From Actinomycetospora succinea (GTDB lineage: Bacteria > Actinomycetota > Actinomycetes > Mycobacteriales > Pseudonocardiaceae), in the NCBI RefSeq assembly GCF_004363095.1, contig NZ_SNYO01000002.1:310001-374000 (forward strand): a DNA stretch of 64,000 bases, given 5' to 3'. Within the stretch, counting starts at the first letter, position 1, and each line of letters begins with the position of its first letter. The notes below the pieces were generated by a model, which had not been told where the DNA came from, ran no database searches, and worked only from the letters and a program-made list of their open reading frames with translations. Made by a program: the position numbers and the translations under genes. This document shows, in pieces, positions 56,312 through 62,774 of this stretch.

Positions 56312-57927
56312 TGGGGTGCCTTCCCGGTGAGGTCGGGGCGCAGCGGGGCGAGCGTGCGGTGGCGCCAGGCGCCCCACCAGAGCCCGGCGCCGTAGGCGAG
56401 GTCGTCGAGGCGGTGGGCGAGGAGGTGGCCGAGGGCGTCTCCCGGCCCCGTGCCGGGCTCGCGGTAGCGCCACCAGTCGGCGAGGCCCTCGGCCGTCGCC
56501 GCGAGGAGCAGAGCCCGGCGGACACGCTGCGAGACGAGCGCGCCGACGACGGCCGCGGGCCACCAGTGCCGCGTCAGCGCCCCGGCTGCCTGCCACAACG
56601 CGCCCCCGAGCCCCCACGGCGCGAGCACCGCGGCGAGCCGCGCGGCGCGGAGAAGCTCGCGAGGTGTGTCAGCGTGGCGGCCACGCTGACGTTGAACGTC
56701 AGTTTTTCCGCCCGCTCGATTCTTGGGGCGCCGGGCCTCGTGCAGGCCCTTGGCGAGGCGGACGGTGGCGATGGCCGTCACCCCGCCCGCCGCGACGGTG
56801 CTCCACCGCCGCTGGACGCCCAGGAGCGTCACGGCCGCCGCCGTCCACGGGGCGAGCGCGACCGGCGGCACGCGGCGCGGGTGGCGCAGGGCGAGCGGGG
56901 CGGCGCCGGTCCCGTAGAACGCCTTGCGCGTGAGCCACGGGCCGACGGTGTCGCGGTGCTCGTGGGCGACACGCGAGGCGGGCTCGTAGCGCAACCGCCA
57001 GCCGTCGCCGGCGATGCGCCAGACGAGGTCGACGTCCTCGGCGACGGGCATGTCCTCGGCGAACCCGTCACCGAGGGCCTCGCGCCGCACGACCAGCGCG
57101 GCGCTGGGCACGTAGGCGACCCGCGAGCGCGCGGTCACCGGGGCCGGGCGCGCGCCGAGGTCGAGGCTGGACCGTCGCTCCTCGTAGCGAGCGACCACCC
57201 CGCGCGCAATCGAGCGGGCGGCTTTCCTGACGTTGAGTGTCAGCGTGGCCGCCACGCTGACAACCCCGGGCCTCGCACCGCTACTCGGCGTGTCGCGGAT
57301 CGAGGATGTGGCGAGCCTGGTGTCAGACGCCAGCGATGCCGCATCGCTCGCAACACCGGACCACGCCACGATCCGGGGAGCCGCGAGGCCGACGGCGGGG
57401 TCGGCGAGGTGACCCAGGAGCGGGGCGAGCCAGCCGGGTTCGGGGACGACATCGGAGTCGAGGAACGCCACGAGGTCGCCCGACGACGCCGCGGCCCCCG
57501 TGTTCCGCGCAGCCGCGGGGCCCCGGGACACGTCGTGGCGGACGACGCGCGCCCTGCGAGCCCCGGCGACGCGCTCGGTCCGGTCGGGGTCCGCGGAGCC
57601 GTCGTCGACGACCACCACCTCGCCCACGCCGGTCCCGACCAGCGCGTCGAGCAGGCGCGCGAGCTCGTCCGGGCGGTCGCGCACCGGCACCACGACCGAC
57701 ACGGTCGCGGCGTCCGGCGCGTCGGGATGCGTGGGCGACGGGTGCGCGACGCCGGCGTCGGTGAGCAGCCGGGCGAGCGCCGCGGACGTCGCGTCGGTGA
57801 CGGTCAGCCGAGCCTCGGCGGGGACCCCGGAGGAGTCGGCGAGCCGGTCGTACGCCGCAGCGGACAGGTGCAGCACCCGCGGCGGCGACCCGCCGACCAG
57901 CGTGCGCCCGCCGTCGACGCGCAGCAC
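56308..57927 (-). CDS. mftF: Mycofactocin system glycosyltransferase MftF with palindromic in-frame inserts
   Basis: 539 residues from GTG 57927. GT2 core: ATVSVVVPVRDRPDELARLL, VVVDDGSADPDR, AAARNTGAAASSGDLVAFLD with DSDV, and the later AEDVDLVWRIAGDGWRLRYE. MftF adds beta-1,4-glucose units to mycofactocin. The mycobacterial protein is about 470 residues, from memory. The excess here falls at two places, about residues 180-242 and 400-425, each containing a 55-bp repeated palindromic element. The conserved N-terminal stretch LPTGWSVVLDRR lies upstream of GTG 57927 in frame without ATG, GTG or TTG, so the true start is unsettled. Confidence 0.88.
   Translation of the reverse strand: MLRVDGGRTLVGGSPPRVLHLSAAAYDRLADSSGVPAEARLTVTDATSAALARLLTDAGVAHPSPTHPDAPDAATVSVVVPVRDRPDELARLLDALVGTGVGEVVVVDDGSADPDRTERVAGARRARVVRHDVSRGPAAARNTGAAASSGDLVAFLDSDVVPEPGWLAPLLGHLADPAVGLAAPRIVAWSGVASDAASLASDTRLATSSIRDTPSSGARPGVVSVAATLTLNVRKAARSIARGVVARYEERRSSLDLGARPAPVTARSRVAYVPSAALVVRREALGDGFAEDMPVAEDVDLVWRIAGDGWRLRYEPASRVAHEHRDTVGPWLTRKAFYGTGAAPLALRHPRRVPPVALAPWTAAAVTLLGVQRRWSTVAAGGVTAIATVRLAKGLHEARRPKNRAGGKTDVQRQRGRHADTPRELLRAARLAAVLAPWGLGGALWQAAGALTRHWWPAAVVGALVSQRVRRALLLAATAEGLADWWRYREPGTGPGDALGHLLAHRLDDLAYGAGLWWGAWRHRTLAPLRPDLTGKAPQ
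56667..56721 (-). repeat. Family 3 element copy 1, inside mftF
   Basis: On the minus strand: AATCGAGCGGGCGG, five A, CTGACGTTCAACGTCAG (7-bp arms), then CGTGGCCGCCACGCTGACA. The larger hairpin has 10-bp perfect arms. It is 55 bp long and in frame with mftF, encoding part of KNRAGGKTDVQRQRGRHADT. Copy 2 (57208) has the same parts in the opposite orientation. Confidence 0.88.
57208..57262 (+). repeat. Family 3 element copy 2, inside mftF
   Basis: On the plus strand: AATCGAGCGGGCGG, CTTTC, CTGACGTTGAGTGTCAG, CGTGGCCGCCACGCTGACA. The outer blocks are identical to copy 1 and the length is the same (55 bp), but the orientation is inverted relative to the gene. It reads in frame as SVAATLTLNVRKAARSIA in MftF. 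Confidence 0.88.
57332..57348. repeat. Small palindrome in the mftF insert region
   Basis: AGCGATGC-C-GCATCGCT, perfect 8-bp arms, 70 bp beyond copy 2 in the same non-conserved stretch of MftF (SDAASLASDTRLATSSIRD). Confidence 0.6.
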
Positions 57928-58047
57928 GCGGCGGTCGAGGACGACCGACCAGCCCGTGGGCAGTCGCGAGGGCCGCGCGGGGGCGGCGGTGTCGGTGGAG
58001 GGGGAGGTGGCGATGGCGGGCGAGTCTAGGCAGCGCGGGCGCCCCGG

Positions 58048-58680
58048 TCAGCGACCGAGGACACGTCGCACGTCGTCGTCGGTGAGCTGGCCGAAGTCGT
58101 CGTAGAGGTCGCCCACGGCGCGGAACTCGTCGGGCACGAGCACCGCGACGAGCGCGTCGCGCCACGCACCCAGGCGCCCCAGCGACGGCGGCGATGCCAC
58201 GGGCACCCCGAGCAGCAGGCGCGCGGGGCCGGCCGCCGCGATCGCCTCGAGGGCGGCGAGCACCGTCATCCCGGTCGCGATCCCGTCGTCGACGAGCACG
58301 ACGTCGCGGCTCGGCACCCGGTCGCGCCAGCCCGCGCCGTAGACCGCCTCCCGCCGGGCGGCCTCGGCGCGCTGGGCGGCGACGACGTCGGCGAGCGCGT
58401 CCGGTGTGAGGCCGGCGGTGTCCAGCGCCCGGTCGAACCACACCGGCTCGCCGTCGACCGCGACGGCGCCGAGCCCCGCCTCGGGCCGTCCCGGCGCGGT
58501 GATCTTGCGGGCGACGCCCACGTCGACCTCGGCCCCGGGCAGGAGCGCCGCGGCGGCGACGGCGACCGGCACCCCGCCGCGGGCCAGACCGATCACCAGC
58601 GGGCGGTCGAGGCCCGCGCCCGCCAACCGCTCGCCCAGGGCGCGTCCGGCGGCGGCGCGATCTGCGAACGGGCGTGCCAT
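58048..58680 (-). CDS. Phosphoribosyltransferase-domain protein
   Basis: 210 residues from ATG 58680. PRT type I fold with the PRPP-binding loop VVLVDDGIATGMTVLAALEA and an early PLVIGLARGGVPVAVAAAAL. The middle (GVARKITAPGRPEAGLGAVA) resembles the actinobacterial phosphoribosyltransferases that are often fused to dienelactone hydrolase domains; here there is none. The substrate is unknown. Its TGA is in the same frame as mftF, and no canonical start intervenes until 57927. Confidence 0.9.
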   Translation of the reverse strand: MARPFADRAAAGRALGERLAGAGLDRPLVIGLARGGVPVAVAAAALLPGAEVDVGVARKITAPGRPEAGLGAVAVDGEPVWFDRALDTAGLTPDALADVVAAQRAEAARREAVYGAGWRDRVPSRDVVLVDDGIATGMTVLAALEAIAAAGPARLLLGVPVASPPSLGRLGAWRDALVAVLVPDEFRAVGDLYDDFGQLTDDDVRRVLGR

Positions 58681-58690
58681 CGGCGACAGC

Positions 58691-59125
58691 CTAGGTCGCC
58701 CCGACGATCGACTTGGTGATCTGGCTCAGCGCGACGGGCCGGTCGGGGCCGTCCTCGAGGCTCGCGGTGACGCTGACGAACGCGAGCTCGCGGGCCCGCT
58801 TGGCGAGCGTGCCGACCACGCGGACGCGCGTGCCGGACGCCGCCGGGCGCAGGTACTGCGTCGAGATCTGGTGGGTGACCGCGTGCTGCGCCGGCGTCAG
58901 CGTCGGGAGCACCGCGAGGTACCCGGCGAGCTCGATGGCGGCGCCGAGCGCGGAGGCGTGCGCGGTCGCGGCGGGCGTGACGGCGATCCCGGTGACGGGG
59001 AGGACGACGCCGTCGAGGGGGGCGTACGGGTCGACGAACTCGACGCCCAGCGCGTCGGGGAGCGCCACCGCGAGCGCGGCCTCGGCGCGGGCCAGGAGAT
59101 CGTCGCCGGTGAGCAGTCCGGTCAT
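58691..59125 (-). CDS. Hotdog-fold thioesterase (PaaI/DUF4442-like)
   Basis: 144 residues from ATG 59125. The hotdog helix and strands are recognisable: HASALGAAIELAGYLAVLPT, HQISTQYLRPAASGTRVRVV and ARELAFVSVTASLEDG. Such proteins hydrolyse acyl-CoA or related thioesters. It lies 10 bp upstream of the phosphoribosyltransferase gene on the same strand and is divergent from the ATP-grasp gene. Confidence 0.85.
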   Translation of the reverse strand: MTGLLTGDDLLARAEAALAVALPDALGVEFVDPYAPLDGVVLPVTGIAVTPAATAHASALGAAIELAGYLAVLPTLTPAQHAVTHQISTQYLRPAASGTRVRVVGTLAKRARELAFVSVTASLEDGPDRPVALSQITKSIVGAT

Positions 59126-59202
59126 GCTGCCCGAGTGTCCGCCGGGCCCGTGAACGGCGCGAGGACACGCGCTGTCCGGAGCCCGATCCGCGGGATGATC
59201 GG

Positions 59203-60078
59203 GTGGTGTCCGCGCGCATCGCCCTCGCCACCAGCCGCGAGGTCCCCGGGCTCCTCGACGACGAGGGGCGCCTGCTGCAGGACCGTCTGCGCGCGCTCGG
59301 CGCCGACGCCGAGCCGGCCGTGTGGGACGACCCGGACGTCGCGTGGTCGGCGTACGACCTCGTCCTCGTCCGCTCGACCTGGGACTACGCGCTGCGCCGC
59401 GACGCCTACCTCGCCTGGGCGGACGCCGTCGCGCGGGTGACGGCGCTCCACAACCCGGCCCCGGTGCTCGCGTGGAGCACCGACAAGCACTACCTGCTCG
59501 AGCTCGCCGACGCCGGGCTGCCCGTCGTGCCGTCGGCGGTGCTGGAGCACGGCTCCGACGACACCGACCCCGCCGCGCACCCGTTCCGCGACGTCGAGCA
59601 CGTCGTGAAGCCGTGCGTGTCGGCCGGCTCGAGGGACACCCTGCGCTGCGGCGCCGACGAGGGGGCGCGCTCGGCCGCGCACGTCCGCGCGCTGCTCGAG
59701 GCCGGGCGCCCGGTGCTGGTGCAGCCGTACCTGGCGGCGGTCGACGAGGTGGGCGAGACCGCGGTCGTCGCGATCGACGGGGTGCCGTCGCACGCGGTGC
59801 GCAAGGCCGCGCTGCTGACGCGCGGCGGCGGGCTGGTCGAGGGCCTGTTCGCGCCGGAGGAGATCGAGGCCCGGGAGCCGTCGGCGGTCGAGTCGGCGGT
59901 GGCCGCGCGGGTCCTCGAGCACGTGGGCCCGCAGCTCTACGCGCGCGTCGACCTGCTGCCCGGACCGGACGGCCCGCAGGTGCTCGAGGTGGAGCTCGCC
60001 GAGCCGTCGCTCTTCCTGCAGCACGCGCCGGGCGCCGCCGACCGGCTCGCGGCCGCGGTGGTGCGCAGGCTCAGGTGA
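59203..60078 (+). CDS. ATP-grasp family ligase-like protein
   Basis: 291 residues from GTG 59203 (GTG 59206 is an alternative). The N-terminal preATP-grasp part has YDLVLVRSTWDYALRRDAYL, the ATP-grasp core has HVVKPCVSAGSRDTLRCGAD and PVLVQPYLAAVDEVGETAVV, and metal ligands lie in RVDLLPGPDGPQVLEVELAE. It resembles the RimK/DcsG-type proteins common in actinobacteria with no assigned substrate. It is embedded in the opposite direction between the mft genes and overlaps mftE by 8 bp at the 3' ends. Confidence 0.88.
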   Translation: MVSARIALATSREVPGLLDDEGRLLQDRLRALGADAEPAVWDDPDVAWSAYDLVLVRSTWDYALRRDAYLAWADAVARVTALHNPAPVLAWSTDKHYLLELADAGLPVVPSAVLEHGSDDTDPAAHPFRDVEHVVKPCVSAGSRDTLRCGADEGARSAAHVRALLEAGRPVLVQPYLAAVDEVGETAVVAIDGVPSHAVRKAALLTRGGGLVEGLFAPEEIEAREPSAVESAVAARVLEHVGPQLYARVDLLPGPDGPQVLEVELAEPSLFLQHAPGAADRLAAAVVRRLR

Positions 60079-60748
60079 GGCGGCCGGTCGGCTCGTCGAC
60101 GACCCAGCGCTCGACGGCCGTGACGAGCCCGGCGACCATCACCGACACCGTCTCGGCGCCCTCGGCCCCGCTCGCGCCGGCGGGGTCGCCGAGGACCCCG
60201 GACGGGCTGACGTCGCGCACCGAGCCGGCGGCGATCGCGGGCATGAGCTCGCGCAGCGGGGCGGTGTTGCCGGGCGCGGCGAGGTCCACGCGGACGGCGT
60301 CCGGGGCGAGCGCGAGCATCACCGACGTCTCGTGACGCCCGGCGTGCGCGTCGGCGCCGGGGACGCCGCAGGGAAACCAGGCGACGTCGCGGCCCTCGGC
60401 GCGCAGCATCGGCACGGCGACGCGCAGGGCGCCGACGTTGCCGCCGTGCCCGTTGACCAGCACGAGCCGGCGGGCGAAGCGGCACGCCGAGCGGCCGAGC
60501 TCGACGATCACGGCGGCGAGGGTCTCGGTGCCGATGGAGACCGTGCCGGGGAAGCCCTCGTGCTCCCCGGAGGCGCCGTAGGGCAGGGCCGGCGCGGTCG
60601 TCAGGCCGCTGCGCGCGGCGACCGTCGCGGCGACGGTGGTGTCGGTGCGCAGGGGCAGGTGGGGGCCGTGCTGCTCGGTGGCACCGACCGGTACGAGCAG
60701 CACCGGCACGTCCTCGCACTCCGCCCACCGCGCGTCCCCGAGCTCCAC
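60071..60748 (-). CDS. mftE: Mycofactocin system creatininase-family peptidase MftE
   Basis: 225 residues from GTG 60748; the frame is open further up, but that would run into the palindrome array. Creatininase fold with metal motifs LVPVGATEQHGPHLPLRTD, LVLVNGHGGNVGALRVAV and GADAHAGRHETSVML. MftE cleaves the C-terminal Val-Tyr-derived core (AHDP) from the modified MftA peptide. The assignment rests on family plus the neighbouring mftF and mycofactocin-type OYE genes. Confidence 0.9.
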   Translation of the reverse strand: MELGDARWAECEDVPVLLVPVGATEQHGPHLPLRTDTTVAATVAARSGLTTAPALPYGASGEHEGFPGTVSIGTETLAAVIVELGRSACRFARRLVLVNGHGGNVGALRVAVPMLRAEGRDVAWFPCGVPGADAHAGRHETSVMLALAPDAVRVDLAAPGNTAPLRELMPAIAAGSVRDVSPSGVLGDPAGASGAEGAETVSVMVAGLVTAVERWVVDEPTGRLT

Positions 60749-60759
60749 GCGCCCGACCC

Positions 60760-60921
60760 TATGTGAGCACTTTCGGGCCCTATGGCGCGGGAAAGTGCGC
60801 ACGGAGGCCGAACGGAGTACGTGAGCGATGTTCACGGCTATAGCCGGGAATTTCGCGCACGTAGGCCGAACGGCGTATGTGAGCGGACTTCGGTGCTATA
60901 GCCCGGACGTTCGCTCACATA
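60760..60921. repeat. Tandem array of three palindromes between OYE1 and mftE
   Basis: Units at 60760-60804, 60818-60863 and 60876-60921 are each 45-46 bp imperfect inverted repeats. They begin TATGTGAGC, TACGTGAGCG and TATGTGAGCG, and the second and third have GCTATAGC centres. The spacers GGCCGAACGGAG and GGCCGAACGGCG are nearly identical, giving a period of about 58 bp. The OYE1 stop codon (60915-60917) is within the third unit. Confidence 0.85.
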
Positions 60922-62774
60922 CTCCGACCGGCGGCCGTGCCCTCGCGGACGGCGGCGTCGATGCCGCGCGGGGCGAGGCAGTCGCCGACGCGGACCGCCG
61001 GCACCCCGAGATCGGGCACCTCCGGTGTCGGCGGGCCCGCGTGCACGACCCAGTCGGCGGGCCACGGCGTCACCGTGCCCGTGAGGTGCTCGAGCACGTC
61101 GACCACCAGGCCCTCGCGCGCCGCCAGCACCACGCGGTCCGTGTACTCCGCGACCCCCACCTCGGCGGCCCGGCGGCGCCAGCGCTCGCGGTCCAGGGTG
61201 GGCGCGAGCGCGTCGGCGGCCACGAGCGCCGGGGTCAGCATCGCCACGTCGGCACCCCGGCGCGCCAGCAGCTCCGCGGTCGACGTCGCCGGGTGCCCGC
61301 GCCCCGCGTCGACGACCAGCACGCGCCCGCTCGGCGCCACCCGGCCGGCGAGGACGTCGGTGACGTCGACGACCCGCTCGAGCCCGCCCGCCCAGGGCGG
61401 GAGCGCCGGGCGGGCGCCGGTGGCGAGGACGACGGCGTCGACCCCGTCGACGGAACCGACCGGGGTCCGCAGCCGCACGACCACCCCCAGGTCGCGCGCC
61501 TCGTGCGCCAGGTCGGCGACGAGGTTCGCCAGCTCCCGGCGCTCGGGCGCGCGGGACGCGAGCGCCAGCTGCCCGCCGAGGACGTCGGAGCGCTCCGCCA
61601 GCGTCACCGCGTGCCCGGCCCGCGCCGCCGCGACCGCCGCCGCCAGCCCCGCGGGCCCGCCGCCGACCACGAGGACACGCGCGCCGCCGGAGGCCACCGG
61701 AGGCGATGACACCGACTCCCGACCCGCCGCCGGGTTCACCGCGCACCCCAGCCGCTGGTTGAGCCCCACGCGCGCGATGCACTCCTGGTTGCACCCGATG
61801 CACCGGCGCACGCGCTCCCCGCGCAGCGCCTTCGCTGCGAAGGACGGGTCGGCGATCTGGCCCCGGACGACGCCGACGAGGTCGCACGACCCCGACGCCA
61901 CGGCCTCGGTCGCCTGCTCCGGGGTCGTGAAGCGCCCGACCCCGATCACCGGCACCGACACCGCCGCCCGCACCGCCGACGGCACGTGCGCGGCGTAGCC
62001 CGCGGGGACGCCCATCGGCGGCTCGATCAGCGGCAGGGTCCGGGTGGCGACGCCGACGGCGGTGTTGACGTAGTCCACGAGCGGCTCCACGGCGACGGCC
62101 ACCCGCACGGCGTCCTCGGTGACCAGCCCGCCCGCCAGACCCTCGTCGCCCTGCACCCGCACGCCGAGCACGCGGTCCGGCCCGATCGCCGCGCGCACCG
62201 CCCGCAGCACCGCGAGCAGGAACGGCTCCGCCCGCGGCGACCGCGCCGAGAACAGCTGCCGGATCAGCGACGCCTGCGAGCACTGCACCTCGACGCCGTC
62301 GAGCCCGCCCGCCGCCACGTGCGAGGCGACCAGCCCGAACCCGTCGACCAGCCGCGCCAGCGCCGCGTCGGAGAGGACCCGCGGCACCTCCCGGAACATC
62401 GGGTCCGGCTCGTCGTCGGCGCCGTCGACCGGCGCGCGGGAGTAGATCGACGACGACTGCCCGCCGTTGTGCCCGAGCTGCGCGAGCACCAGCGCCCCGT
62501 GCCCGTGCACCGCATCGGCGATCGCCCGGTACCCAGCCACGACGGCGGGGTCGGTGCCGTCGACGAGCTTCTCGTAGGGCCGATCGGCGGGGTCGACCGA
62601 CTGCTCCTCGGTGATCACCAGCCCGGCGCCGCCCGCCGCCCGCGCCCCGTAGTAGGCGGCGTGCTGGGCGGTCGGGAGCCGCGCCACGGCCGCGTTGGTC
62701 AGGTGGGCCGGGAAGACGATCCGGTTCCGAGCGACAAGAGGTCCGAGCCGGACGGGCTCGCCGAGGACACTCAC
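60915..62774 (-). CDS. Mycofactocin-type FadH/OYE oxidoreductase, complete (OYE1)
   Basis: 619 residues from GTG 62774, overlapping the stop of the next gene (GTGA). The N-terminal old-yellow-enzyme TIM barrel (LGPLVARNRIVFPAHLTNAA, LAQLGHNGGQSSS) is followed by a 4Fe-4S motif with four cysteines (CIGCNQECIARVGLNQRLGC) and a C-terminal FAD/NAD domain starting RVLVVGGGPAGLAAAVAAAR. This is the 2,4-dienoyl-CoA reductase architecture used by oxidoreductases linked to mycofactocin. The gene ends abruptly in AAGRSM, with the stop supplied by the palindrome array. Confidence 0.9.
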   Translation of the reverse strand: MSVLGEPVRLGPLVARNRIVFPAHLTNAAVARLPTAQHAAYYGARAAGGAGLVITEEQSVDPADRPYEKLVDGTDPAVVAGYRAIADAVHGHGALVLAQLGHNGGQSSSIYSRAPVDGADDEPDPMFREVPRVLSDAALARLVDGFGLVASHVAAGGLDGVEVQCSQASLIRQLFSARSPRAEPFLLAVLRAVRAAIGPDRVLGVRVQGDEGLAGGLVTEDAVRVAVAVEPLVDYVNTAVGVATRTLPLIEPPMGVPAGYAAHVPSAVRAAVSVPVIGVGRFTTPEQATEAVASGSCDLVGVVRGQIADPSFAAKALRGERVRRCIGCNQECIARVGLNQRLGCAVNPAAGRESVSSPPVASGGARVLVVGGGPAGLAAAVAAARAGHAVTLAERSDVLGGQLALASRAPERRELANLVADLAHEARDLGVVVRLRTPVGSVDGVDAVVLATGARPALPPWAGGLERVVDVTDVLAGRVAPSGRVLVVDAGRGHPATSTAELLARRGADVAMLTPALVAADALAPTLDRERWRRRAAEVGVAEYTDRVVLAAREGLVVDVLEHLTGTVTPWPADWVVHAGPPTPEVPDLGVPAVRVGDCLAPRGIDAAVREGTAAGRSM

